Source: Portunus trituberculatus (lineage: Eukaryota; Arthropoda; Malacostraca; Decapoda; Portunidae). From it: a stretch of 64,000 nt of DNA. The notes beneath the pieces are model-generated. The model was given only the letters and a program-made list of their open reading frames with translations. It made no database searches and had not been told where the DNA came from. The stretch covers positions 10,287,860 to 10,351,859 of the forward strand of contig NC_059303.1 of the NCBI RefSeq assembly GCF_017591435.1, read 5' to 3'. A program made the position numbers and the translations under genes. Positions 45,479 through 61,345 of this stretch are shown here, one piece after another (position 1 is the first letter of the stretch; each line of letters begins with the position of its first letter).

Positions 45479-45806
45479 GAGTGGGATGGAGGGGAAGTTA
45501 AAGGAGTAGGAGAAGGGAGAGAAGGAAGAGAAAGGAGGAGGAGGAGGAGGAGGAGGAGGAGGAGGAGGAGGAGGAGGAGGAGGAGGAGGAGGAGGAGGAG
45601 GGAGGAGGAGGGTAGTGGTGGCACAGGGCCAATACCGTCAGTCCTGACCATGCTCACCACAGCTTGGCACTACCATCACCATCACCACCATAACAGTGAT
45701 GTGATGCATGGGGCTACAGGTAGGAAGATGGAGGAGGAGGAGGAGGAGGAGGAGGAGGAGGAGGAGGAGGAGGAGGAGGAAGAAGAGAAGGAAGAGGAAG
45801 AAGAGG
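45344..45806. repeat. GGA/GAA array cluster around a GT array
   Basis: GGA runs at about 45344-45363, 45534-45612 and 45729-45780 (grading into GAA to 45806) surround (GT)n at 45399-45477. The + strand is nearly pure purine over most of 45300-45620. Confidence 0.95.
45399..45477. repeat. Microsatellite (TG)n, 79 bp
   Basis: Perfect TG run inside the GGA cluster. Confidence 0.97.
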
Positions 45807-46656
45807 CAGGCAGAAAAGAAGCAACAATATAATTTGTAGAGTGTAGGATTACATAAATCAAACCATAAAAGAGAATATAAAGTAATTCGCGAGTGTGTCA
45901 GCGCATGCACGTAATTCTAACGAAAGGCAAACGTATATAACTATGATCTGGTATATAATTAAACATAATTTCACCCATCACGGGAGACAAAATAATTCAG
46001 TACCTGTTTGGAATTCCTATGCGCATCATTAATTACAAGTCTTCCTAAAATCCAACACCGAGAAACTGAGACAGCACACGAATCATATACACACACGCAC
46101 ACAGACACACAGACATACAGACAGACAGACAGATAAAGAAGGAAGGGGTTGATAGGGTAAATTTTTGTCCTTAACCTTCTTGCATTCCGCTCATAATAAA
46201 TCTAAGGAAAGAGGTGAGAAAAAAAAAATTAAAAAAAAACAAGGAAACATCGGGTAACACCAGGGGAGCATCGCAATCTGTTTTGAAAGCACTCAATTAC
46301 CAGGCACGAGCTGAGTCCGCGTAATATTTATCACTCTCTAAATCACAAACAAACATCACCGTCACGCCTCTGCCTTCCGCCGGTCCCGTTGTAACACGCC
46401 ACTTCCACCCTTGCTCAGAAGTGTCTAAGGGTGTGCAAGGCTTTTTTTTTCCTTTCCCCTTTTTTTATTGCCCCATTCCTCTGTCTTCTTTTCTTGATTT
46501 TTTTTTCTTGCGTTATGACCACGTATGTTCATCTATTACGTCCGTTGATCATAAATATCAAGGGGAGACAGATCTTGTTTGTCACAGGTAAAAATTTCAT
46601 AACCTGGATGACGGTCGTTTGTCACCCGAAACGCACGATAAATACCTCACGTGCTT

Positions 46657-46659
<3 letters not shown>
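45807..46659. other. Unique sequence
   Basis: AT-rich with a short (ACAG)n at about 46115-46133. A balanced block at 46255-46400 has ACTCAATTACC and GTAATATTTATC cores. A T-run follows near 46440-46510. No gene is recognised. Confidence 0.42.

Positions 46660-46739
<80 letters not shown>
46660..46739. repeat. Microsatellite (GA)40
   Basis: Perfect GA run. Confidence 0.98.
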
Positions 46740-48128
<1,389 letters not shown>

Positions 48129-48325
48129 TAAAGATAAAATAAAAAAAGTATAATAACAACAATGTGAATAATGATAATGATAATGATAACTACAATAACA
48201 GCGATAATAATAGTAATAATGATAATAGTAGTAGTAGCAGCAGTAGTAGTTGTATTAGTAGTAAATATAATCATATGAAAAATGACAAAAATAATAATAA
48301 TAATAATAATAATAAAAATAATAAT
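48129..48325. repeat. Imperfect (AAT)n/(TAG)n domain
   Basis: AAT/GAT/AAC units at each end enclose a (TAG/CAG)n core at about 48222-48262. Confidence 0.93.
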
Positions 48326-48597
48326 AATATTAGAAAGTGATAAATGTATGAGTATATGAAAGGCAAAACATACGCAAAATCCCGCAGAACAAGCAAAAGC
48401 CACTCTGCTCTCTCTTTTTTCCGAAGCTTTTATTTGACAACTGCTGCCCCAAAGTTAACTTTTCTAGCATTGTATTTTTCAGATACCTATCAAAACTCCC
48501 GGTCGCCAGCGTGCACTGGTGCTGTATGACATATGTATTTACAGACTCACTGCCCCCGATCACCCTTTATATATTTTGAGATCATACACCCGTGTCT

Positions 48598-48608
48598 GCA
48601 CACACACA

Positions 48609-48683
<75 letters not shown>

Positions 48684-48686
48684 ACG
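48598..48686. repeat. (AC)n, one T interruption
   Basis: CA run with a T interruption near its start. Confidence 0.97.
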
Positions 48687-48772
48687 TTCATACAAATAGC
48701 CATCAACACCATTATGGCTTATACACAAACATGCATTCCAGGTTTACCCCCTTGCTCTCACCCCTGTCCACA

Positions 48773-48787
48773 TACACACACACACAT

Positions 48788-48852
<65 letters not shown>
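48773..48852. repeat. (AC)n, one T interruption
   Basis: A second CA array in the same orientation, 86 bp after the first. Confidence 0.97.
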
Positions 48853-48854
<2 letters not shown>

Positions 48855-50119
48855 AGTTATGTTTGCGATCTGGGCGGGCAGCCATTAATATAGCCTCTGT
48901 CGACACGGAGGAACCACTCATATTGTAGCGCCGCCGTGAAATATGAATGGCGTGGCAAGTCAATATAGAGCAAGAGAACCCTGTAGGGCCAGTGTCCAGG
49001 GGCCCCGCACCGCCAATTTCTCCGGCACCGTCTGTGGCAAACGACCTCAGGACCCCCAGAGCTTCGCAGTCTGCAGAGATACCATGACCTCTCCTCCTCC
49101 TCCTCCTCCTCCTCCTCTGTCTCCTCGTTCTCCTCATCTTCCTCGTAATGTTACTTGCACCTAGTGGCGGCGGCGGCTGCGGCAGGGACTTCACCTCATA
49201 TATTATGATTGATGTCCTGACCATTTTTGTCCGTTTCTTTTGTTTTCTTAATATTACGCTGGACATTTAAATTACTCTCCCTTCGTCTTATTTTTTTATA
49301 CTTCATCTTTTACTTTTTCTTCTTCCTCTCCTTCTCTCCTTTCCTCTTTATGGTCTTCTTCTCCTAGTCCTGCTTTGGTTACTGATAAACTGTGGTACTA
49401 GAAACACTGACGCCGGGAAAAAAGGGTCGAGGGGGCACATTCTGCTGACCTGGCTCTTGTTCTTGTTCGTGTGTGATCGATGCCACAGTAACCTGCCGTA
49501 GTGGTGGTACTGGTGGTAGAGGCGGCGGTGGTGGTGGTGGTAAAAATCCATAGTTACCCAAGTTTTTGTTCACCCTCCTTTCATTATCTTTTTTTATGAC
49601 TTGGGCGAAGGAAACCACAAAATGTTGTATGTCCCGTTCTAAGCTTTGAGTTATGTAACATGTATTCGTGACCTTACGAGTTTTATGTAACGTTTATTTT
49701 GGAGTTTAACAAACTTTACAAAATAAAATGAGTGAGCAAAAGAGAAATGTTAACCGTTTTAGATATCTTCAATTTATTTACTCTAATATTCAAACATGCG
49801 TCAAATAACGAAGTCATCTACAAAACAGTACGAAGCAAAGAAAACTGGCAGTGGTACCTCAGAATTATCACAGTACACATTACATGCATCGTGAAGCACG
49901 GAGAATAATATCACGTGTAATTAGGCACTGGGTGAGATAGCAGAGAAAATAGAAATGGTAGAGGGATATTGGAAAAGAAACGACAGAGGAGTGTAAATAC
50001 TAAAGAATTCTCTAAACTTGTAATCCATGCGAACCTAGGAAGTAAAGAAATAAAAACAACACTCACGAACTCTCAACAACACCAAAGCAACACAGACAAC
50101 AACACCGAACAACAAACTT

Positions 50120-50121
<2 letters not shown>
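48853..50121. other. Unique sequence, 1.3 kb
   Basis: GC-rich with a (TCC)n run at 49089-49117 and a GGT run at 49501-49542, then AT-rich. No exon is recognised. Confidence 0.45.

Positions 50122-50187
<66 letters not shown>
50122..50187. repeat. Microsatellite (CT)33
   Basis: Perfect CT run. Confidence 0.97.
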
Positions 50188-50189
<2 letters not shown>

Positions 50190-50893
50190 GCCGATACAGG
50201 AAAGAATGCAACTCATGTGAAAATGTTGTCACGCATCGCTCGCTCAGTACTCCAATTTACACCTAATTCCCAGAGTTGCTATTCGGCATGTTTTGTTCCC
50301 CGCCTCTCCGCTTTCGAGTGAACAATTTCGTGTCGCTTCGGAGTTTTTCTCGCCACTTTTACGGCACCGATAATTACGCCAAGGTATGGGAAAAGCGACT
50401 GAAGATATGTTTGGCATTTCAAAGGCTGCGCAAGAGGTGGAATACTTCATGACAATCGGCCATTATTTCTCCTCTTGACACCCTCACTCCCTATACTCCG
50501 GGAGCCAGCCGGTCTGAGCCCCGCCTCCCCTTCCTCTACCCTACCTCGCTCCCGTCCTCTGTCGGGCCTCTCCCTTCCCAGTTCCAGTCTTTTCCCCTCC
50601 CCACCGCTCCTCCCTACTGTTTCCTTGGTGGTAGACTCGCTCTCCCTCTCTCCCATCCACTCTCTGATTCCCTTTTTCTTTCCTTATTTCTCTCTCTCTC
50701 CCTCTTCCTCCCCTCTCCCTAGTGTCTCCCCCTCCTGCCACGGGGATTGGACAGACATGCCCTGCATACTCGCCTCTTGGCCACCCTCCTCTCAAGGGAA
50801 AACTTACACCAAATGCATAGATACAAAAATTTGTTCTGACTGACTACATTTCTCCTCAGTATGATTGGTAGTCGAGACCGGAGGGAGATGAGG

Positions 50894-50897
<4 letters not shown>
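50188..50897. other. Candidate conserved block then C/T-rich sequence
   Basis: Balanced, complex sequence at 50230-50470 (GATAATTACGCC, GGCCATTATTTC), then strongly C/T-rich on the + strand to 50770. Confidence 0.38.

Positions 50898-50982
<85 letters not shown>
50898..50982. repeat. Microsatellite (AG)n, 85 bp
   Basis: Perfect AG run. The C/T-rich stretch upstream and the purine-rich one downstream give a purine strand switch around it. Confidence 0.97.
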
Positions 50983-50985
<3 letters not shown>

Positions 50986-51558
50986 GGAAGAGGGGGAAAA
51001 GGAAGGGAGCCAGTGAAAGAGGAAGAGGAGGGAGAGGAGAGGCAGACATGAGAGAAAGACAGACAGAGGGAGGAGACTAGTAATGAGGGAGGAGGCTGGA
51101 GGGACGCCGCTCCGCCAGATGAAAAATGTAACAGAGTAATGTGATTCTTGTACGTATGTCCCTTTGTTTTCTCCCCACGCAAAGGAAAACACTCACACAT
51201 AAACTAACAAACGTTTTCGTTGATAATACCTTAAAACTAAGTGCATCAAAACAATAAATAAATATTCTTTAGTCACAAACACTTTTCCTTACACTTTATA
51301 TTCACACAAGTCTTGGTAGTTAATAATTTACCATCAGGTCACTGGAAAACACGTTTGTAATAATAGAGAGCAAGTAGGAAAGGCATTGCAGGAGCAAAGG
51401 TCGAAGGGGAGTGAGTGAGGGAGAGCAGCAGACGATGCCAAGTTTAAGGGAGTGAGGGGAGCCGAAAAGAATATGAACGAATGTTGGGCGGAGAGAAAAG
51501 TTGAGGGATTGACGGAGAAAGAGAGAGTGTGTTTGTGAGAGCTGCCCCACCCTTCTTT
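50983..51558. other. Unique sequence
   Basis: Purine-rich to 51100, AT-rich to 51330, then purine-rich again. No gene is recognised. Confidence 0.4.
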
Positions 51559-51561
51559 ACA

Positions 51562-51601
<40 letters not shown>
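51559..51601. repeat. (AC)n, one T interruption
   Basis: CA run, opposite in orientation to the long GT array at 51829. Confidence 0.96.
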
Positions 51602-51606
<5 letters not shown>

Positions 51607-51824
51607 ACCCTCCCCCAAGATTCCCCACGAGGAAATATCGGTCCCGCCTCTGTCTGACGTATCCAGAAAATCTCATTAAACCTTCCAGTCCAAAGTTCTC
51701 CTCTCTTCCCTCCTTTCCTACCGCCCTCCATCCCATCCTCTCTCCCTCCATTCCCTACCGCACCGCACTCCTCTCCCTCCCTCCCTCCCTCCCTGACTCC
51801 TTCCTTTCCAGAGAGAGATTTTTT

Positions 51825-51962
<138 letters not shown>

Positions 51963-52993
51963 ATGATTCGTCCGTGTGCGTTCCCTTTTCCTCTTGTCTA
52001 GTTTTCTTCAGCAAAGTTCGTGGCCTTTATAATAATTTCTATGGTACCAAATCAGATTGGAGGGGTGCCCGTTTTCCCTTGTGCTTTAGGGTTAGAGAAA
52101 AAAAAGGGGTGATCATTTTTTACGAAATCGGCGGAGTGAAAACATGATGGAGTGAGAAACACGCACGCTTCTGAAAAATGATCGATGCCTTTAGGAGACG
52201 GCGAAGCGGGTGGAGAGAGAGGGAAGGAGAGAAGAGACGGAGGGAGGGAAAGAGGGGCGAGGAGGGACCAGGAAGGGAGAGGAGGAGGGGAACTCTCGGA
52301 TAAAAACAAGACCCAACCAGGTGGAAAGAGGGGGAGGGAGAAAGAAGGGAGGGAAGGAAGGAAAGAAAGAGGAAACGCAGGGGGATAAAGTTGCAGTGAA
52401 AAGACAGAGGATAAAGGAGAAACAGATTGTGAGAAGAAAAATAAAAACTGAACGAAATAAAAATAAGAGAGAAAATTCTGGATTGAACAGAGATAAAAAT
52501 CAATGGAAAAAAAAAGACACACTGCAGAGATGAAAATGAGAGAGAATTTAGCAAAATAACAGTAATACAATGAAACTCTTTGAAAGCATGATTATCTTCA
52601 TTGAGATAAAGGAGAGCAATACGCTGCGGCTCACTGGAGGAAGAGAAAAAGTAAATATTTCTTAGAAAACATTAAGGTAATATGACTTTTGAAGCGCAGA
52701 AGACGAGAAGTTTAAGACAAAGGAAAGAAGAATGGCGCATGATAAATGACCAGAAAAAAAGGGAACCGTGCAAAAAAACGAAAAAAAAAAATCTCCAAAA
52801 ATATAAGTAAGAAACTGCTGAAGCTGAGAAAAGGAAAAGACCGGGAAGAGAATACTAATAATACATTGAAAAAAACAAAAAACCTCGAGAATGATATACG
52901 CATTATGTACAAAAAAAAAAAAAAAGAAAAGAACAAAAAATACCAATACATGAAACAACAAAGAGTAGCGGAAAAGATATAACAAAAAACGCA

Positions 52994-52994
<1 letters not shown>
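51963..52994. other. Unique sequence with a long polypurine strand
   Basis: From about 52190 to 52460 the + strand is almost only G and A, mixed rather than in a simple repeat. A-rich sequence continues to 52980. Open frames of 172 and 177 residues on the minus strand are Ser/Phe/Leu/Pro by-products. Confidence 0.5.

Positions 52995-53059
<65 letters not shown>
52995..53059. repeat. Microsatellite (CA)n, 65 bp
   Basis: Perfect CA run. Confidence 0.97.
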
Positions 53060-53060
<1 letters not shown>

Positions 53061-53616
53061 GTGACGCCTAACATGCAAATCACCGTCACCAGCAGGGCGT
53101 GGAGCGAGGAGCACCAGCACCCGTGGGCCAGCAGGCAGATTCCAGCGTCCGTATCTTTTACACAAATTGAGCTTGCTTGCAACATTACGGCCCAAATTAG
53201 GGTTATTAGCTTAATCCCCCGCCGTGTAATGACTATGATTAGCACTCGGTTAACCGCACGTTGATTAATGCAACAGTGAAGGTTATTAACGCTACCTGCA
53301 GATGATGGTGGGGCGGTGACGGGAGGGGGGTGGTGGGAGGCAGGCTAAAGAGGAGGGGTAGAATACAACAGGGAGTGTCTTCGGCTGTAAAATGGGTTGG
53401 AGTGTTCTGGTACTGGTTCTTTCCCTCTGGTTCTTTTCTTTTGTTGTTTTTTTCTTCCTTTTTTTTCTTTGTTGTTGCTGATGCTGCAGTGTTTGTTATT
53501 TTCTGTTTTGTTTTGTTGTTAGTTATTGTAGTTTGTTTGTCTGTTGTTTGTGTTGATTTGCATGTTTCTAATGGCCGCAATTGTTCATTTTGTTATCTGA
53601 TTCTTACTTCTGAGTA

Positions 53617-53621
<5 letters not shown>
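53060..53621. other. Unique sequence holding an ATTA-rich block
   Basis: The candidate block at 53155-53305 is followed by a G-rich stretch and a T/TTG-rich stretch (53400-53570). Confidence 0.42.
53155..53305. promoter_or_regulatory. ATTA/TAAT-dense block, possible enhancer
   Basis: About eight ATTA or TAAT cores fall in 110 bp of GC-balanced sequence, including TTAATCCC (TAATCC is the Bicoid/Otx-type K50 homeodomain site), GATTAGC, GATTAATGC and TTATTAAC. It is the densest such block outside AT arrays that I found. Confidence 0.33.

Positions 53622-53681
<60 letters not shown>
53622..53681. repeat. Microsatellite (TC)30
   Basis: Perfect TC run ending in a CG step. Confidence 0.97.
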
Positions 53682-53684
<3 letters not shown>

Positions 53685-54371
53685 AGTGAAGAATCTCTTG
53701 TTAAGATCCTTTTCACTTCCTGTTCATTCACTTACGTCTCACGCAATATGAGTGATGATCGCTGCCTTGCTTCCATAAATCATCGGCACATTAAGCTCCC
53801 CTGCGTATATTAAGGCCTGGCTGCCTCTCCCGCCTCCATCACCACCATCACCACCTCCACAACACACACAAACACTTACACACACGGTCACAATTACTAC
53901 AATTTTAACATTATCCTTTCTATATATTATTACTATTGCTACTAATGTTACTATGGTTGGTGCACTATTCACACTGCCATATACACATACAATACATACA
54001 GAATGCATATAAAGAATACTGCTAAAGAAATAAACAGAGATGATAGTGAAAATAAATGGGTGCTCCCTACCACGCATATGTTTGTGAGTAATCCAGTTTT
54101 CTTTTAAGGGAATTCGAACAACGTAAAGTGACACGTAACACAAGTAGATAAAGTGCGATAAGAATACAAGGGGAAGGTTTCTTGTAAGAAGGTGACCTTG
54201 CTTATCTTCCCACACACCAAAACAAGGCGCCAATGGGACCCTGATGACGAAAGCGAGTGGTGTGTTTTTCAGGCCCCACTCGTGTCAACAACAGCCCAGG
54301 AGAAGGTAAACACATTTTTTTTTTCTTCCATCCTCTCCCCTTTTCCTTTCCTTGTTTCCATCTTTCCTCTA
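53682..54371. other. Unique sequence
   Basis: A balanced block at 53740-53830 has CATAAATCATCGG and CACATTAAGC; the rest is AT-rich. No gene is recognised. Confidence 0.4.
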
Positions 54372-54393
54372 CACACACACACACACACACACA

Positions 54394-54427
<34 letters not shown>
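54372..54427. repeat. Compound (CA)n(CT)n
   Basis: CA to about 54396, then CT to 54427 with no spacer. Confidence 0.97.
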
Positions 54428-55786
<1,359 letters not shown>

Positions 55787-55931
55787 AAATGTCATGTTAA
55801 TAACGCAGTGTAACAATGACACGTTCCTGTAATTGGAATTGGTAAAAATAATAACTTTCACATCGGTACAGCAGCTAATTTCATTTTTTTTCTCCACTCA
55901 CTTTCGATCTACCACTGTTAATACCCACAAT

Positions 55932-56038
<107 letters not shown>

Positions 56039-58046
56039 ACTCTTCTTCTCTCTGTTTTCCTTCCCTACTCTTTTTCTCTGTCCCTCTCCTTCGTTTCCGT
56101 TCCCCCTCGCACTCCCCCTCGCTCGCGCCGCCCCCCACCGTGACTGCCTCCGAGCCTCTCAATACCTCCGAAATGGCAGTAACGGTGCGAAATAAGAAAT
56201 CGATCTCTCGCTATTGTACTCCGGCTTGGTTGTTGGCACGTTTCTGATTTACAGCCAGACTTGGGGAGGGGGCAAACATGTATAATAAGTGAGGGAGGGG
56301 CGAAGGGAGGGAAGCCAGGAGGGAGACAACGAGGAGGAGGGCCTTAGAGGGAGGGAAAGGGAGGGAATAGAACATAGGGTGGGTTGGAAGGCAGGTGGCG
56401 TGGTCTGGTGTTTCTGTGGAAGGGGGAAGTTTAGGTAAGTGGAATCGAGGAAGGGCAAGTAAAGTAAAAGGCAACAAGGGGAAAGGGAAGCTAAAAGGAA
56501 ACAAAGGGAAGAATGAGTGACAGTCAGGAGGGAGTGAGGGAATTTGTGAGGGGAAGCAGACAAGCAAGGAGAAGCAGTGCGGGTGAGGGTTGCTATGATT
56601 GCCAAGGCACCACAAGCACACACACAAGCACACCGAGCCAAGAGGGGCGAGCGGGTTACTTCCAAAGACCAATATTGACTTCGCGGTGACCAGTGTTTGT
56701 CTCGGGTCGGCCACTGCGGTAGAAGATAATGTTGTGGAGGGCGGGACGGTCACTTCATTACGACGCCACTCTGGGGCAGTCTCGCGGGACGGAGGCTGCG
56801 ACGGTGGTGGTGTAGAGGGTGGCGGGGTTTTGGCGGGAAGGACGGGATGATTGATGTGAAAAAGTGTATGAATGACTGTAAATGATCGGAATAAAACATG
56901 TAGAAGTAAACACATGCAAATAAATAAAAGATGAGATATACCACTCAAGCACTAGCAAAAAGAAAAGAAAAAAGAAAAACATACAGAAAAAACAGCATAA
57001 TGACGTCCATACTGCGAGCACATGAATCACACTTCTAACATGACCATCTAACAAAGTTCACACAACACATGCACTATCACATACGTCACCTACAGGCGGA
57101 GGAAACACGTGGGTGATGCCAAACTAAGCCGCACGATCATGGGGAATCGAAAACAACACGGACCAAAGTTAACTGACGCGGGTTCATCCATCGCCCATTT
57201 CCGTGGTGGAGGCGAGGCGGCGGGCGGGAGGGATGCCTGTGACCGGGGCTTGGCGGGTCCCTCTCTGATTGGTGGCAATGGTAGGCCTAGGGTAGTGGTG
57301 GTGGTGGTGGCTTGGGAGGGTAGAAGGAGGGAGGAAGGACTAGGGAGGAGGAGCGAAGGGAGATGGGGGGAGGAAGGTTATCGGTTCAGAGGGAAGGATG
57401 GAGGGAGGCATGGAGGAAATAGTGGAGGAAGGAATGAGAGGGAGGAGTGCAGAGTCGCTTCCCGTGAGTCACCCAAGCTATGTATGTGTGGTGGGGAACA
57501 CTGGTATTTCATTCCTTTTCTATAAGACGGAAAATGTTCTGTGTATTTGTTTGCATGTTTTGTGTTTGCTCACCCGCCTGGAAAGTAATAACATACATAG
57601 TGGGTGCGTGTCTACATCTATCTCTTTTTTTTTTTTCTCTCTTTTTTTCCAGTAACCGTAAGCCTATAGAAGCTCCCCTACCCCTCCCGCTGCTCCCAGA
57701 CTCCCACGCTCCGACCCTGACTGATAAGAGAACTCACAGTGAAGGTGATCGAAGGCGATAAGGTTGTCTAACAAAAGTGACAGAAACTTCACAAAAAAAA
57801 AAAAAAAACGTAGATTGTATGTGAATTTTGATATAAAGAGACGTAACTCTCCTGTTTCTTACGTACAATAGGTCCACAAATATCTTTTTATTAATTGTTT
57901 TTCATTCGGTTAAATGTGTAAATAACATATGAAACTTATGCGAAGAATTGAGCAAATACGAAATGCCAATAACATACATCGATTAACTTTAGAGGATAAT
58001 AATGATATATAGGAAAATACATCACCATTTTTGACATGAAAGAGCG

Positions 58047-58047
<1 letters not shown>
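56039..58047. other. Unique sequence, 2.0 kb, with purine-rich strands
   Basis: G/A-rich + strand at 56260-56560 and 57310-57450; GC-balanced 56600-56830 and 57110-57300 (TGATTGGTGG CCAAT box at 57266). A T13/A16 pair of runs lies near 57630 and 57795. The 245-residue minus-strand frame mirrors the purine strand. Confidence 0.48.

Positions 58048-58134
<87 letters not shown>
58048..58134. repeat. Microsatellite (GA)43
   Basis: Perfect GA run. Confidence 0.97.
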
Positions 58135-58138
<4 letters not shown>

Positions 58139-58527
58139 TGGAACTTGAAGGGGGAGGAGAGGCGTGACAGGCAAGACAGAAGATGGAAGGAAGGGTCGCT
58201 ACTCCCTGTCAAGGCCGAACGTGTAGTAGACCTCTTCCTTCTTCTCTGTCTCTTCCTCTTCCTTCTTCTTGCCATTCTCTACTTATGTAACTTTAACAAC
58301 AATTGACCTATTATTTCTTGTTATTATTTATTATCATTTCTGAGATGATTCGAAAGACATCAACAATTTAAAATTCTTAAGAAAATGCAAATATCATCGT
58401 AGCATATTGTTATATATCCAATCATTGTTAGTAATTGATTTATTTGAACTGTTAAGCCTGTCACTTTAGTTGCCTGTCTTTACTCTGTCACTACTAACTT
58501 TAACACAAAATAACAAGATGCCGCTGT
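58135..58527. other. Unique, mainly AT-rich sequence
   Basis: A short C/T-rich stretch at 58230-58280, then AT-rich. Nothing recognised. Confidence 0.4.
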
Positions 58528-58542
58528 TACTACTACTACTAT

Positions 58543-58584
<42 letters not shown>
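58528..58584. repeat. (ACT)n array
   Basis: ACT units with one ATT variant. Confidence 0.97.
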
Positions 58585-58808
58585 CATTGTATACCACCAA
58601 GACAACCACCAGCACTAGAGTCAATTCATCTTAATTATCATCTGGAGACATTATTCATAACCTAATTATATTCCACGTCCTTGCCCCACGTCAGACCTTC
58701 ACACATCCCAGCCAGAGTCACATAAATGCACATCAAATTTATACCCAAATGAAACGTTTCTTCAACCGCACAAAAACTTATCTTCGTCTCCCAAGTCATT
58801 CCCACCAG

Positions 58809-58817
58809 TATAAAAAG
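58809..58817 (+). promoter_or_regulatory. TATA box candidate TATAAAAAG
   Basis: A good TATA match about 90 bp before a GT array, with a GC-balanced stretch where a start would lie. A nearby TATATATATA step makes chance occurrence likely. Confidence 0.15.
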
Positions 58818-58898
58818 AGATCTTATATATATACCCGCTCCGACCCGCCTCACACGAACAGTATGATACATCCGGCTCTGGAGGACTGCCAGCTAAGG

Positions 58899-58899
<1 letters not shown>

Positions 58900-58945
<46 letters not shown>
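58900..58945. repeat. Microsatellite (GT)23
   Basis: Perfect GT run. Confidence 0.97.
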
Positions 58946-58949
<4 letters not shown>

Positions 58950-59485
58950 GAACACTGTCATGGAAGGAGGTGTAGGTTTATCACAGACAGGTAAGGAAGA
59001 ATAAGGGGTGCTGCGGAGTGTTGGTGGTGGTGGTGGCGGTGGTGATGTGTGTTCTAGAGGTGCCAGGAAGGATGTGCTAAGAGGAGTAATGGGGTCGCTA
59101 CAGTGCCATGGAAGGGTGTGGAGCTAATGGTGGGGAACGCGGCAGGTATGGAGAGGTTGGTGCTGGTGCGGCATTGGGTTAAGAAATGGTAGTGAAAACT
59201 CGTAAGTCTTTCATCGTGGCGTAAGGGTTATGAGGGGTGTGTGTTGGAGGACGCGAGGTTTGGAGGGAAGGAAAAAGGAAGTGTATATTTTAGTACGTAT
59301 ATTTCAGTACTGTAGGCATATTGTGTGTGTTGTTCCAATGAGGTAATAGATGATAAAAGATCGATCTGTTTATGGAAAATTCACAAAATAATGGAAAAGA
59401 ATAACGACAAATAAAATAGTAACAATCAAAGAAAAATTATGAAAAAAAAAAATTATACGAACTGACCAAAAATTAATTTATACAC

Positions 59486-59546
<61 letters not shown>

Positions 59547-60805
59547 TACAGACAGAGAAGCAAGCATCGTACGCCCGGCAGAGATGGTTGAGCAGCAGCA
59601 TCAGTCTTCATCAGGAACTATCAGACGGCGACACCCACAACTGTTCCATGTGGAGACTCTGCCCCTCCTGCTGACCCTGCCCTTCCTCCCTCCCTCACAC
59701 TCTCACAACCCTCACGGAATCGAAAACTAGTCTCCCACCCCAGCTCTTCCCCCCGGCAAACCTTCTCCCCTCCCACCCCTTTCCGTTTTCCTCCGTTCCA
59801 TCCATCCAATACAACAACACATCCTCTTCCTGCCTCTTCCTCCTCCTCCTTTTCTTACTTCTTCCTTTCCTCCTCCGTCTTTTCTTCATTCTCTCTTTTT
59901 TTTAGGGTTGTCAGTTCTGTTACACACGATTTTTTTTTTATCTATTTTTTTCTTCTTCTCATGAACGTCATGTCTAAAAAACAAATTCATTTATTTTTGG
60001 TGAGGATGGGGGGGCCCAGGCTGTCGTCATATCTGGCAACTCTACTTAAATTTACTTTTAATCTACGTTCAATTACACTAAGGAATTCAAGTCCCAAGAT
60101 TTCCCCTCACATAAGAGGAAAAAAGTAAGGAATATTTTTTCCCTCACAACACTATAATCCACTTAAGTCCCGGGGCTGCCATCTTTTTTTCTCTTTTCTT
60201 TCTTTCCTCTCCATAAAATACATTTTTTTTTTTGCCTTCCCATTCAACATGGAGAGTCGATTAGCAAAGTTTGAGAGGACATTTTAGTCTATTATATAAA
60301 CAAATAAATGCTGAGAATCAATCAGGTTATGACAGAGAAATGAGAAAAAGTCTTGAATGAAACACAAAAAATCAGCATCTAGAGATATATTCCTTTTTTT
60401 GTGATGAAAAATATACACCATTTCATTTCCCGGATAATATCTTGAGAGATAAGAAAGGAATGAACAAAAAAAAAAAAACTATCTCTTCTATTGATTTACT
60501 TGCTGTCGTGCTGTCACTCTGTGGACGCGACGAGCGCTTCATGCCAGATGGGACACTTTGGTAATAAATCTACAGTCTCAGGTAGGAAGTAACACCCAAA
60601 TGAGAATGACACGTGCGATGCCCAGGCCACCTCACCTCATCCTAACACGACGCCTCTCAAACATAAAGAATTCTTTTAATTACGTGTTGGTGGAGAATAT
60701 CTCATTATTTTCACAATTCATTACGAGTTACAACAACGTTTTAATATCAGTATCAGCTGCATCAAATTATGAAATTTTGAAAACTGCATATGCAACTAAA
60801 ATGTA
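58946..60805. other. Unique sequence around a GA array
   Basis: G-rich and C-poor on the + strand at 58960-59270, AT-rich to 59480, C/T-rich 59650-59890, AT-rich with A/T runs after that. No gene is recognised. Confidence 0.42.
59488..59543. repeat. Microsatellite (GA)28
   Basis: Perfect GA run. Confidence 0.97.
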
Positions 60806-60898
60806 ATACTACTACTGATGCTGTTACTACGTTCAATACTACTACTACTACTGCTACTACTACTACTACTACTGCTACTACTACTACTACTACTACTG

Positions 60899-60931
<33 letters not shown>

Positions 60932-60995
60932 TTACTCTACTACTACTACTGTTACTACTACTACTACTATTACTACTACTACTACTACTACTACT
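60806..60995. repeat. (ACT)n array with GCT/ATT variants
   Basis: About 190 bp of ACT units with regularly placed GCT and ATT changes. It is the second ACT array within 2.5 kb. Confidence 0.97.
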
Positions 60996-61024
60996 AAAGT
61001 AATACAATGTGATGATATTTCTAC

Positions 61025-61161
61025 AAAACAATAACAATAATAATAACAATAACAATAATAATGATTATAGTAATACCAATAAAAAGAAGAAAAAAGGACA
61101 ATATCAGAATAACAATGATTATGATAATAATAATAATTATATTGATATTTACTAATAACCA

Positions 61162-61214
<53 letters not shown>

Positions 61215-61314
61215 GTTATTATTATTATTATTATTATCATTATTATTACCGTTATTATTACTACTACTACTTTCATTATTATTATTTTTATTACTATTGT
61301 TATTATTATTATTA

Positions 61315-61345
<31 letters not shown>

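Noticed and set aside
56211..56948. A 245-residue minus-strand open frame, Pro/Ser/Leu/Phe-rich
   Set aside because: It mirrors a purine-rich + strand, which removes stop codons. No conserved motif is visible.
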